A stretch of 42,764 nt of DNA. Origin: Flavobacterium sp. GTDB lineage: Bacteria; Bacteroidota; Bacteroidia; Flavobacteriales; Flavobacteriaceae. The DNA lies in NCBI GenBank assembly GCA_008501705.1, contig QQUG01000186.1, positions 1 through 42,764 on the forward strand. Reading direction: 5' to 3'. The position numbers and the translations under genes were made by a program. Below are positions 1 through 7,831 of this stretch, piece by piece. Numbering within the stretch: position 1 is the first letter of the stretch; every line of letters starts with the position of its first letter. A model generated the notes under the pieces. It was given only the letters and a program-made list of their open reading frames with translations, did no database searches and had not been told where the DNA came from.

Positions 1-856
1 CACCTTTGTTCCATCTAAATTGCTGAGATCTTGCAGCACTGATCACCACGGGTAATTCGGCCGGGGTTTCCACTTCTTCCAGATATTTAAATTTCCAGTC
101 TTTCAACTGTGCGCGATAGCTAAGATCTAGATCTTCGGTAAGGGTATCGCCTTCCCAGTTTCCGGCGTCAAGTATACATTCTTTGCGCCACACACCGGCA
201 GTTCCATTAAAATTGATAAAGTGCCCCTTGCTGTTGCGTCCCACCTGCTCCAGGGTAAAGTGTGCGTCGAGGGCAAATGCCTGAACTCTTGTAAGCAGGG
301 AGTAATCTCTGTTTATATGGCCCCAACGTGTTTGAACCACCCCGATCTCTTCATCCTTAAAATAAGGGATGGTATTGAGTAACCAATTTTTCTTCGGAAG
401 AAAATCTGCATCGAAGATCGCGATGAAATCACCTTTGGCTGTTTTTAGTCCTTCCTTTAATGCACCGGCCTTAAAGCCCTTCCGATTTTCACGAGTAACG
501 TGTTTAATGTCGAGACCTGTTTGCTGAAGTTTTTTTATGTGTTGGGCGGTTCTTTCGAAGGACTCGTCTGTAGAATCGTCCAGTACCTGGATTTCCAGTT
601 TATCTTTAGGATAAACGATCTCGCCCATATTATTTAGCAGGCGCTCCATCACATAGAACTCGTTATATACCGGAAGCTGGATGGTAACATAGGGAATTTC
701 CTCGGGGTTGTTCAGGTCGAATTTATCGCAAACCTCCTTATTACTACGCCTTGATCTCAAATAGTTAAACAGCAGATTGAGCTGCGCCAAAGCATACAGA
801 AAGATAAGTATGAGAGCGACAGAATATATAACCATAACTACTGTTTCCAGTATCAT
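1..856 (-). CDS. Processive family 2 glycosyltransferase, C-terminus cut by window edge
   Basis: About 285 N-terminal residues are visible; the reading frame runs open off the left edge. A membrane segment (about residues 5-28) precedes a GT-A catalytic domain. The visible motifs are those of cellulose-synthase-like inverting transferases: VLDDST, then FDADF for metal and UDP-sugar binding, then TEDLDLSYR carrying the catalytic Asp, and QQFRW, matching the Q(Q/R)xRW motif of processive enzymes. It probably polymerises or transfers a sugar from UDP-sugar at the cytoplasmic membrane. The sugar cannot be read from the sequence. The missing C-terminus should hold further membrane helices. The ATG at 854-856 overlaps the TGA of the upstream transferase gene in an ATGA arrangement, so the two are probably co-translated. 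Confidence 0.9.
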   Translation of the reverse strand, partial: MILETVVMVIYSVALILIFLYALAQLNLLFNYLRSRRSNKEVCDKFDLNNPEEIPYVTIQLPVYNEFYVMERLLNNMGEIVYPKDKLEIQVLDDSTDESFERTAQHIKKLQQTGLDIKHVTRENRKGFKAGALKEGLKTAKGDFIAIFDADFLPKKNWLLNTIPYFKDEEIGVVQTRWGHINRDYSLLTRVQAFALDAHFTLEQVGRNSKGHFINFNGTAGVWRKECILDAGNWEGDTLTEDLDLSYRAQLKDWKFKYLEEVETPAELPVVISAARSQQFRWNKG

Positions 857-1545
857 TTTTTAATGCTGTATTTAAAGATCCAAACTAAGATTTTAACGCC
901 TGCAAAGATAGCACCTTTTACGGTTCCCGAAACTTTCGAGACACCTATTCGGTTTCTATATTTTACTGGAACCTCTTTATAAGTGTATTTTCGTTTAAGT
1001 GCCTTTAACTGCATCTCAACGGTCCATCCATAGGTTTTGTCTTCCATGGAAAGCGCCATTAATTTCTTGTACTTAATGGCACGAAAAGGCCCAAGGTCTG
1101 TAAAGCTCGACCCGAAGAACAGGCGCATCAATTGGGTAGCAAGCCAATTGCCAAAGATCTGCGGCCCCGTCATAGCGCCGGCTTCCCTGAGTTCTTTTAC
1201 ACGTGCACCTATCACCAGATCGATATCCTCTTCTATGATGGGTGCAACAATGGTGTTTAGTTGTTCCGGATAATCACTGTAATCGCCATCCAGAAAGACC
1301 AAGATATCCGGTGGTTGCTGGTTTTTAGAAAGATGTTCTATACCTTTCAAACAAGCATAACCGTATCCGCGGCGTTCTTCAGTAAGCACAGTAACCCCGG
1401 CTTTGGTGGCAACTTCTACCGTCGCGTCTGTAGATCCATTGTTAACCACAATAATTTCAGAAACAGTATTCGGGATATCCTGTATAACTTTTCCGATGGA
1501 ATCTGCCTCATTAAATACAGGAATAATTACTTTTATTACGGTCAT
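853..1545 (-). CDS. Family 2 glycosyltransferase, dolichyl-phosphate mannose synthase-like
   Basis: A soluble GT-A transferase of about 230 residues. It opens with VIIPVFNEADSIG, followed by VNNGSTD and FLDGDYSD (the DxD-type metal site), the layout of DPM/DPG-synthase-like enzymes that load a sugar onto a polyprenyl phosphate. A hydrophobic C-terminal stretch near IFAGVKILVWIF may touch the membrane. The frame can be extended to a TTG at 1566, but that TTG lies inside a TAnnTTTG -7 box, so the ATG at 1545 is the better start. It overlaps the next transferase by four bases and probably forms an operon with it for a cell-surface glycan or glycolipid. Acceptor and donor are unknown. Confidence 0.88.
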   Translation of the reverse strand: MTVIKVIIPVFNEADSIGKVIQDIPNTVSEIIVVNNGSTDATVEVATKAGVTVLTEERRGYGYACLKGIEHLSKNQQPPDILVFLDGDYSDYPEQLNTIVAPIIEEDIDLVIGARVKELREAGAMTGPQIFGNWLATQLMRLFFGSSFTDLGPFRAIKYKKLMALSMEDKTYGWTVEMQLKALKRKYTYKEVPVKYRNRIGVSKVSGTVKGAIFAGVKILVWIFKYSIKK

Positions 1546-1563
1546 ATGCGATGGCTGTCCCAG

Positions 1564-1571
1564 CAAAAATA
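1564..1571 (-). promoter_or_regulatory. Putative -7 box for the glycosyltransferase pair
   Basis: On the minus strand this reads TATTTTTG, an exact match to the Bacteroidota -7 consensus TAnnTTTG. It sits about 20 bases upstream of the ATG at 1545. No clear -33 TTTG was found, so the call rests on the -7 element and its position. Confidence 0.4.
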
Positions 1572-1579
1572 TGATTAAA

Positions 1580-1609
1580 TTTACTGATAGGGTAGACGTT
1601 TTAAATTTG
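1580..1609 (+). promoter_or_regulatory. Putative promoter of the AraC-type regulator gene
   Basis: TTTA (1580-1583), an 18-base spacer and TAAATTTG (1602-1609, exact match to TAnnTTTG) form a Bacteroidota-type promoter about 44 bases upstream of the ATG at 1653. It is back to back with the putative promoter of the divergent glycosyltransferase pair. The -33 element is imperfect. Confidence 0.5.
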
Positions 1610-1652
1610 TAATCCTAACGTTCATCTTATATAAGCGTTTTCTAATATAACC

Positions 1653-2471
1653 ATGGATTTTATAAACAAGATTCCCGAAGAACCTCTGGACACGTATATT
1701 CAGGGTATCGTGTATTACAAAGGCTATAAACCAGAGCATGACAAGGATCGCTTTCTGCCCGATTGCACTACTAATCTCATAATCGATTTCGGGGATGAAC
1801 CTAAGTTTATTTACCATAATGATACGCTTAAGGTAAAACAACCATGTGAGATCGCCTGGTTTTCGGGCATGCATAGCCGGTATCTTACCATAAGCAGTGG
1901 ATTCGATTCTGAAATGATGGTGATCACTTTCAAACCGGGTTTCAACTATCCTTTTATCAACCGATCATTACATCATTTAAATAATAAGGTGCTGCCTGCC
2001 ACCGAAATTTTTGGTGATAGTGTTTTACAACTTCGGAAGGAGTTAATGAGCATCAATACGGGCGATCTAAAGATCCGGTTTGCTTCTTCCTGGTTATTGT
2101 CTATACTTACAGATGTATCCTTTTCAGAAGAGATCATCAGGCACTTTGTGAAGGAAATTCAGGCGGCCCCGGATTTGGTTAACCTCAACAATATTGCAAA
2201 ACGATCCGGCTATTCTCAGAAGCAATTCATTCACCTGTTTAAAAAATATGTAGGATTAACTCCAAAGCAATTCCACAAGATTGTTCGTTTCAATGAGATC
2301 TTACAAGCAATTCACAGCAAGGAAGATATCGATTGGATAAAGATCGCGGTGGGATGTGGTTATTACGATCAGGCACATTTTATCAAGGATTTTCAGGAGT
2401 TCTCCGGCTTAAACCCGGAAAAATATATGGTTGATCAAGGTGAATGGGCCCATTATATCCCAATAAGGTAA
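1653..2471 (+). CDS. AraC-family transcriptional regulator
   Basis: A 272-residue protein with a C-terminal AraC/XylS DNA-binding domain (about residues 165-260). The first helix-turn-helix is in NIAKRSGYSQKQFIHLFKKY, followed by the family-typical GLTPKQF. The second is in IAVGCGYYDQAHFIKDF, followed by GLNPEKY. The N-terminal half resembles the DUF6597-type sensor region common in flavobacterial AraC proteins; no ligand can be named. It has its own promoter-like element upstream and is divergent from the glycosyltransferase pair. The next gene downstream encodes a small membrane protein, a common arrangement for a regulator and its target, but that link is inference. Confidence 0.9.
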   Translation: MDFINKIPEEPLDTYIQGIVYYKGYKPEHDKDRFLPDCTTNLIIDFGDEPKFIYHNDTLKVKQPCEIAWFSGMHSRYLTISSGFDSEMMVITFKPGFNYPFINRSLHHLNNKVLPATEIFGDSVLQLRKELMSINTGDLKIRFASSWLLSILTDVSFSEEIIRHFVKEIQAAPDLVNLNNIAKRSGYSQKQFIHLFKKYVGLTPKQFHKIVRFNEILQAIHSKEDIDWIKIAVGCGYYDQAHFIKDFQEFSGLNPEKYMVDQGEWAHYIPIR

Positions 2472-2503
2472 ATTTTTTACAATCCGGTTGAGCGCTAAGC
2501 CAA

Positions 2504-2511
2504 TACTTTTG
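2504..2511 (+). promoter_or_regulatory. Putative -7 box for the DUF1761-like gene
   Basis: TACTTTTG matches TAnnTTTG exactly and lies about 20 bases upstream of the ATG at 2532, inside the 57-base gap after the AraC gene. No well-spaced -33 element was seen. Confidence 0.35.
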
Positions 2512-2531
2512 TTTGTATAAAACAAATTGTG

Positions 2532-2939
2532 ATGGAAAATCTTGTAATCAATCATTGGGCAGTCCTTTCCTCGGCTTTTTTAAACCTCGCTTTAGGCGCA
2601 TTGTGGTATTCACCAGCATTATTTTACAATACCTGGAAAACAGAGAACGGCCTTACAGACGAAAAGTTTAAAAATGTGAACATGGGTAAAATGTACACTG
2701 TCAGCTTTCTCCTTGCCCTCGTTATAAGCTACAACATGGCCTTTTTCCTTGGGGATATCCAAACCAATTGGAGTTGGGGGCTCACAGCCGGCTTTTTAAC
2801 CGGTTTTGGTTTTTCGGCTATGGTCTTTACAGTTATAGCCTTGTTTGAACTGAAATCCCTAAAATATATATTGATAAACGGTGGCTATATTGTTGTATAT
2901 TTTAGCTTGATAGGCTTTATCATTGGAATTTGGAGATAA
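2532..2939 (+). CDS. DUF1761-like small membrane protein
   Basis: A 135-residue integral membrane protein with about four predicted membrane helices. The N-terminal pattern HWAVLSSAFLNLALGALWYS resembles the DUF1761 family, whose members start with a helix ending in GALWYSP. No biochemical role is established for the family. A GTG directly precedes the ATG; the ATG at 2532 is taken as the start. The gene follows the AraC regulator by about 60 bases and has its own -7 box. About 20 bases separate its stop from the downstream lipoprotein gene. Confidence 0.75.
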   Translation: MENLVINHWAVLSSAFLNLALGALWYSPALFYNTWKTENGLTDEKFKNVNMGKMYTVSFLLALVISYNMAFFLGDIQTNWSWGLTAGFLTGFGFSAMVFTVIALFELKSLKYILINGGYIVVYFSLIGFIIGIWR

Positions 2940-2959
2940 TTGAACCTAAAATTGAGATT

Positions 2960-3925
2960 ATGAAATACATTATCACTCTAATTATTGGAATGTCATTTAT
3001 TAATTGTGCAGATAAGAAAAATGATCAGAAAGCTATTTCTGAGAAAAAGGATGTCTTTAAGATCGCTTACAATGTGCTATCGGATACGGCCATCGATAAT
3101 TATGATGTGTTTGTAATGGATATGGATGGCGGGAATTCTAAGAATATCACCCAATTCGATGGGGTGGAGTGGACCTATAATGCCGCGGGATCCGATCTGT
3201 ATGTTATATCCGACAAGGACACTACTCATAGGATTTACTTTTTATACCGTACGGATGCCGAAGGGTCTGCCTACGAAAAAGTTACTAATTTTCGACTGGC
3301 CGATAGTTGGATAGGATCCAGGTACGATGGCAACGAGCTTATCGTTAGGCCCCACAGAACTGTGGACACCGCCTTCTATATTATCGACAAGAAAGGTAAA
3401 ATACTCAATAAGCTCAAGCCTGATTTAGCTTATATCAGTGATCCGCATTTCTCTCCTGATGGATCTCAAATAGTTTTCAGGGGTGCCGATAAACCTTTTA
3501 AGAAAGATATAGGCTATGTGGACGAATTATACCTAATGAATGCAGATGGCAGTGATTTGAAGCAACTCACACACTATCCTGCAAATGATACAACCGCAAA
3601 GTGGTATAATTATCACGCCGGACCACCCAGATGGCATCCAACCGAAAACTTTATCTCGTATAACTCCAAGCAGGGTGGGAAATCTTCCTTATTCGCCATC
3701 GCGCCGGATGGAAGTGGGAAACGGGAATTATTTCCGCAGGATAGTTTATATCAGGGTTGGCACGAATGGAGCCCAGATGGGAAATGGTTAGCTATCGAGG
3801 TGTTCGATTCTGAAGGGAAGCAATATCACCTGCAATTGGTAAACTGGGAAACTAAGGAGACCCAGATACTTACCGGAACCGAATACCGATTTCAGCAGGC
3901 ACCGGTTTTTGTAAAGGTGGATTAG
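2960..3925 (+). CDS. TolB-like PD40 beta-propeller lipoprotein
   Basis: A 321-residue secreted protein. The signal peptide starts at the ATG at 2960 and ends in a lipobox-like FINC with Cys16. A TTG ten codons upstream would add a charged, non-signal N-terminus, so 2960 is preferred. Repeats of the PD40/TolB type can be seen (FVMDMDGGNSKNIT, LYLMNADGSDLKQLT, FSPDGSQIVF, WSPDGKWLAIEVF), predicting a six- or seven-bladed propeller. Such proteins act as binding scaffolds in the periplasm; the partner here is unknown. The TAG stop overlaps the stop of the convergent polyferredoxin gene. Confidence 0.8.
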   Translation: MKYIITLIIGMSFINCADKKNDQKAISEKKDVFKIAYNVLSDTAIDNYDVFVMDMDGGNSKNITQFDGVEWTYNAAGSDLYVISDKDTTHRIYFLYRTDAEGSAYEKVTNFRLADSWIGSRYDGNELIVRPHRTVDTAFYIIDKKGKILNKLKPDLAYISDPHFSPDGSQIVFRGADKPFKKDIGYVDELYLMNADGSDLKQLTHYPANDTTAKWYNYHAGPPRWHPTENFISYNSKQGGKSSLFAIAPDGSGKRELFPQDSLYQGWHEWSPDGKWLAIEVFDSEGKQYHLQLVNWETKETQILTGTEYRFQQAPVFVKVD

Positions 3926-5517
3926 TTCTTGTTAACCAGTGTCATCAGGTCTACGTCGTTCCCTAGCAGGATCTCGTTACTGTCGATCCGGCCTTGCATT
4001 GGGCCGTTCTCAAGCTTCAATACGCCACGAGGACAAACCGCCGAACATATACCACAACCTACACAGCTGGCTCGTACAATATTTTCACCTTTTTGGGCAT
4101 AGGCTCGTACATCTATTCCCATTTCACAATAGGTAGAACAATTTCCACAGGAAATACACTGGCCACCATTAGTTGTTATTCTGAACCTTGAAAAAAGGCG
4201 TTGCTGGAGTCCAAGGATCGCTGCCATTGGGCATCCAAACCTGCACCACACCCTGCTTCCGAAGATGGGGTAGAATCCCGTTCCTATCACCCCACTGAAT
4301 ACAGCTCCAATAAGGAAGCCGTACCATTGTCTAAGCGTAGACGCTTCGAATAAAAAGATATTGTTGCTTCCGCTAAAGGAGTGAATTAGAAAAAGCCCAA
4401 TAATGATCACAAAATAACCAATCGCACCATAGCGGGCGTCCTTTTGCAATTCCTTCTTTTTAAAGATCCAAATTGCAGCGAAGATCAAGGTTAGAAAAAC
4501 AGCCACCCCTATGAGAAACACATCCCGGGTTAACCAATATGCATTAGGATCGTTCCCCAGGTAAGTACTTACCAATGCAGTAGTCATGAGCACGGCAAAG
4601 ACCAGTACACTATGGATCACCCATCGTTCTACTTTCCATGCAAACTGACTTTTATCTGATAAATGCCTGAAAGGATCCCCGGCTGTCTCGGCAAGGCCGC
4701 CACAACCGCAAACCCAGCTGCAATACCATCTTTTACCGTATTTGTAGGTTAAGATGGGTGTGATTATAAATATACTCGCCACACCGAATAGCAACATAAA
4801 AAGACCCAGATTCCCTGAGGACAAGAGGCCGTCCAGCGAATAACTGTCAAATAGATAATAGTTTAAAGGCCAAATACTTTTTAGGTCGTAATACGGAAGA
4901 TTGTAGGCTTCACTGTCGTTAAGCCTGGCCATAAATTCGGGAATGAGAAAGGCAAACGCGGTTTGAAAGAACATGACACTCATGGTACGTATCTTTTCGT
5001 ACCTGTTATGTCTGTATTTCCAAATAAATTTAATCCCAAAGGCAAAGATGGCAATGGTATATAAGGTGCCATACACAAACCACTGACTCGCAGGATTTCC
5101 ACTAAGTATCCTGCTTAGAGGATCGAAAAGTGCAATGATACCGGTATTTTCACCTTCGGCATTTAGCCCTAAATAAACAGGATAGAAATACAAGATTACA
5201 TAAAAGCCGGTTAATGAGATCCCGGTTATCCAGGCGAGGAACCCTCGGCTACTAATCGATTTAAACCAAACGCCGTGGTTCTTTATCCCTTCCAATTCGT
5301 TACTGTACGCTCCTTTAGCAAAAAGAATTATCCCAGATGTGATCGAGACAAGGGCGATGCCAAGCCATAGTGCCTTATTGGGGAAGTTTACATTAAATGT
5401 TGCCAACAATAGGATCGCCAGACCAAACATCCCGATAAAAGTAGCGATCTTCTGCGTGCGATTAATCGTTTTAGGAGGCTCGCCTGTAAGGCTCATATTT
5501 CGTTGTACGGTATCCAT
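3922..5517 (-). CDS. Membrane polyferredoxin, NapH/NosR-like 4Fe-4S protein
   Basis: A 531-residue protein with about eight to ten membrane helices and a C-terminal ferredoxin domain. Two CxxCxxCxxxC sets are visible, at Cys454/457/460/464 and Cys485/488/491/495; the second ends in the standard CP while the first has CEMG. Two more cysteine motifs lie at membrane boundaries: CSWVCGCGG (266, 270, 272) and CRFGCP (425, 429), which resemble the CxxxCP pairs of NapH, NosR and CcoG proteins. The likely role is to pass electrons across or along the cytoplasmic membrane. It lies three bases downstream of the FAD oxidoreductase gene, which suggests that enzyme as electron donor. The final acceptor is not visible, and no nitrate, nitrous-oxide or nitrite reductase is nearby. 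Confidence 0.85.
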   Translation of the reverse strand: MDTVQRNMSLTGEPPKTINRTQKIATFIGMFGLAILLLATFNVNFPNKALWLGIALVSITSGIILFAKGAYSNELEGIKNHGVWFKSISSRGFLAWITGISLTGFYVILYFYPVYLGLNAEGENTGIIALFDPLSRILSGNPASQWFVYGTLYTIAIFAFGIKFIWKYRHNRYEKIRTMSVMFFQTAFAFLIPEFMARLNDSEAYNLPYYDLKSIWPLNYYLFDSYSLDGLLSSGNLGLFMLLFGVASIFIITPILTYKYGKRWYCSWVCGCGGLAETAGDPFRHLSDKSQFAWKVERWVIHSVLVFAVLMTTALVSTYLGNDPNAYWLTRDVFLIGVAVFLTLIFAAIWIFKKKELQKDARYGAIGYFVIIIGLFLIHSFSGSNNIFLFEASTLRQWYGFLIGAVFSGVIGTGFYPIFGSRVWCRFGCPMAAILGLQQRLFSRFRITTNGGQCISCGNCSTYCEMGIDVRAYAQKGENIVRASCVGCGICSAVCPRGVLKLENGPMQGRIDSNEILLGNDVDLMTLVNKN

Positions 5518-5520
5518 AGC

Positions 5521-6825
5521 TTAGATGTTCACGGTTTGATTAGTATACGCTGAAAGTATTTGGCGTTCGAAAGTTTTGTAAAATTCCGGGTCGAAATTTG
5601 CGTAACGCAGGTTTCTTACTACATGATCTGTACTTACACCTTCGGTTAACCATCTGTCGAACACCTCATGCCGCATTCTAATTCCGAAGGTATTAATACC
5701 CAAAAATTTACCACTGTCCTTATGAGTGGCAATGGTAATACATTTTGTATCGTCCTCATGGATCCAATGAAAATGTTCTTCGTATTCTGGCATGCGATTA
5801 TCACTGTTCACCCAGCCATAGGTTTGATATTCTATATCGAAGAATTTCGCGCTATTAAACCAATGTCCGGGGTTATATGGGGTCTTTTTATCGCAAATGG
5901 TTTGTGCTACTGCTTCCCCCATCATTCTTCCCGTATACCAAACAGCCTCTATATTACGACGGTTACCTATAGGTTCGTGTTGTTCTGCGCAATCCCCTAT
6001 GGCATATATCCCTTCTATGTTGGTTTCCAGAAAGCGATTCACCTTTATTCCCCTGCCTAGTTCTATGCCGCTGTCCTTCAAAAAATCTATATTAGGACTC
6101 ACCCCGGCAGTTAAGCCTACCAGATCGCAAGCGATCTCCTCGTTAGTCTCGGGGATTACTACGGCCCGTGCCCTACCCTTATCATCGGCCAGGATCTCTT
6201 TTAGATTCACCCCAAGCCGGAGGTCTATATGGTGATTTCGTATATGACGATTGATCATTTCACTTTCCCCACTGGGAAGCACACCATTCCAGAAACTTGT
6301 TTCACGTACGAGGAAAGTTACAGGGATATCACGGGTGTGTAGCATTTCGGCTAATTCGATCCCAATAAGGCCACCACCTACTATAACAGCACGTTTGCAA
6401 AGTTTGTTGTTTGGAGCGTTTTTCTCTAGATTTTGCAGGTCTTGAAACGAATACAGCCCCTGTACACCATCCAGATCCTGTCCCGGCCAGCCAAATTTAT
6501 TCGATTTGGACCCAACAGCGAGAATTAGTTTATCATAGCTGAGCGTTTCACCCTTTTCGAGAATTAAACTTTTAGACTTATAATCCACCTGCTGTACATA
6601 AGCTCTCTTAAGATCGATACGATTCTTACTCCAAAACCAGTCTTCATAAGGTTTGGTGTGCTCGTATTTCATATGTCCCATATAGATATACATCAGGGCT
6701 GTACGTGAAAAGAAATGATCCGTTTCGGCCGAAACTATCGTTATGCGATTGTTGCTCAATTTGCGAATGTGCCGGGCGGCGGTAACTCCCGAAATGCCAT
6801 TACCAATAATAACGATATGTTCCAT
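5521..6825 (-). CDS. FAD-dependent NAD(P)H oxidoreductase, rubredoxin-reductase/NirB-like
   Basis: A 434-residue flavoprotein of the pyridine nucleotide-disulfide oxidoreductase fold. Seen directly: an N-terminal FAD-binding GNGISG (8-13), a second Rossmann motif GGGLIG (150-155) for NAD(P)H, and the FAD-contacting AIGDCAE (275-281). There is no CxxxxC redox disulfide near the N-terminus, so it is not a thioredoxin- or lipoamide-type reductase. It resembles rubredoxin reductase or the N-terminal half of NirB. It is the first gene of a two-gene unit with the polyferredoxin and would oxidise NAD(P)H and feed its iron-sulfur clusters. The start is supported by the FAD motif falling at residue 8 and by a -7 box about 50 bases upstream. 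Confidence 0.88.
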   Translation of the reverse strand: MEHIVIIGNGISGVTAARHIRKLSNNRITIVSAETDHFFSRTALMYIYMGHMKYEHTKPYEDWFWSKNRIDLKRAYVQQVDYKSKSLILEKGETLSYDKLILAVGSKSNKFGWPGQDLDGVQGLYSFQDLQNLEKNAPNNKLCKRAVIVGGGLIGIELAEMLHTRDIPVTFLVRETSFWNGVLPSGESEMINRHIRNHHIDLRLGVNLKEILADDKGRARAVVIPETNEEIACDLVGLTAGVSPNIDFLKDSGIELGRGIKVNRFLETNIEGIYAIGDCAEQHEPIGNRRNIEAVWYTGRMMGEAVAQTICDKKTPYNPGHWFNSAKFFDIEYQTYGWVNSDNRMPEYEEHFHWIHEDDTKCITIATHKDSGKFLGINTFGIRMRHEVFDRWLTEGVSTDHVVRNLRYANFDPEFYKTFERQILSAYTNQTVNI

Positions 6826-6873
6826 AAATTGAGATTACTTAGTACTGTGTCGTATTTAAAGTTACAAACATTA

Positions 6874-6881
6874 CAAACATA
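6874..6881 (-). promoter_or_regulatory. Putative -7 box for the oxidoreductase-polyferredoxin unit
   Basis: The minus strand reads TATGTTTG, an exact TAnnTTTG match. A TTTT lies 18 bases upstream as a possible -33 element. The box overlaps two tandem copies of TTACAAACA (plus strand, 6862-6879), which could be a regulator site or chance. Confidence 0.42.
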
Positions 6882-6990
6882 TTTACTTACCTAACCCATA
6901 AAACAATTTTCCAGAGCTGGTGAAAGTTTATCATTTTGCCTGTAAGCACTACCTGGGGATGACCGACTTATGCCTTATTACTTTCATTTA

Positions 6991-7707
6991 ATGAGCAAAT
7001 ATTCTCTTTTTATAATTCTGATGATAAGCCTGGGACCTACACAGTTGCCAGGGCAGGAAACCAATGCTTTCTTCCAACAAGCCAACAAGTTTTTATCTCA
7101 AAATGTAAAAGGAGGCAAGGTAGACTATAAAGGGATTCACAGCGATCCTGCACAGTTGAACGAGCTTATGTCTTTGGCGGCCAGGGTAAAGGTTAGTCCT
7201 TCCAATAAAAAAGAATACCAGGCATTTTGGATAAACGCTTATAACCTGAGTGTGATTAAAGGCATTACAGATCATTACCCGCTAAACTCCCCTCTTGATG
7301 TGAATGGATTTTTCGACAAGACATCTTATATGCTAGCCGGGACGAACATTACGTTAAATGAGATAGAGAATGAAATATTGCGTAAAAAATACAAAGATGC
7401 AAGATTTCACTTTGTCCTGGTTTGTGGAGCTATGGGTTGCCCGCCTATTATTCCAAAGGCATATACCCCGGATAATTTGGAGTATTTACTGGAACAACAA
7501 ACAATAAAAGCCATAAACAATAGTTCTTTCATTAAGGTATCTGAAAACAGTTTGGTACTATCTGAGATCTTCAAATGGTATAAGGAAGATTTCGTCGATG
7601 ACCAGTCCACCGAGATCGATTTTATTAACAAATACCGCAAAGAAAAAATAACAGCAGGAGCCAAAATATCGTATTATCCGTACAATTGGCGCCTGAACGC
7701 TCAATAA
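6991..7707 (+). CDS. DUF547 family secreted protein (first of two)
   Basis: About 238 residues with an N-terminal signal peptide (LFIILMISLG). The DUF547 core is clear: KVDYKG near the start, FWINAYNLSVIKGI, LNEIENEILR, and HFVLVCGAMGCPPI with the family's Cys-x(n)-CP centre, then FKWYKEDF. DUF547 proteins have no established enzymatic role. An in-frame ATG at 6970 would add seven residues; the start at 6991 gives a cleaner signal peptide. It is divergent from the oxidoreductase gene. A second DUF547 gene lies 2.3 kb away in the arsenosugar region. Confidence 0.85.
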   Translation: MSKYSLFIILMISLGPTQLPGQETNAFFQQANKFLSQNVKGGKVDYKGIHSDPAQLNELMSLAARVKVSPSNKKEYQAFWINAYNLSVIKGITDHYPLNSPLDVNGFFDKTSYMLAGTNITLNEIENEILRKKYKDARFHFVLVCGAMGCPPIIPKAYTPDNLEYLLEQQTIKAINNSSFIKVSENSLVLSEIFKWYKEDFVDDQSTEIDFINKYRKEKITAGAKISYYPYNWRLNAQ

Positions 7708-7723
7708 GTTGAATAGTCTTCCC

Positions 7724-7756
7724 GCTTGTCAAAACATTCCCCGAGTTTTGGCAAGC
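7724..7756 (+). terminator. Stem-loop after the DUF547 gene, weak terminator candidate
   Basis: Twelve-base arms GCTTGTCAAAAC (7724-7735) and GTTTTGGCAAGC (7745-7756) pair with one G-U wobble around a nine-base loop, 17 bases after the stop codon. No T-run follows, so it may stabilise RNA ends instead of terminating transcription. Confidence 0.4.
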
Positions 7757-7831
7757 AGCGGAAGCACCAACTTTCCAGGATCAAAATATTTAAGATTTTA
7801 GCTCGAATTTAATTAGTATTTTGAGCTGTGT

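Noticed and set aside
1546-1566. Seven extra residues from a TTG start on the dolichyl-phosphate mannose synthase-like gene
   Set aside because: The TTG lies within an exact -7 promoter box, and the ATG at 1545 opens directly before the conserved first strand.
5521-6825. Nitrite reductase NirB
   Set aside because: The protein stops after the FAD/NAD domains; the sirohaem and iron-sulfur reductase parts of NirB are missing.
7724-7756. The stem-loop after the DUF547 gene as a full rho-independent terminator
   Set aside because: The stem is good but no T-run follows; it is listed only as a weak candidate.
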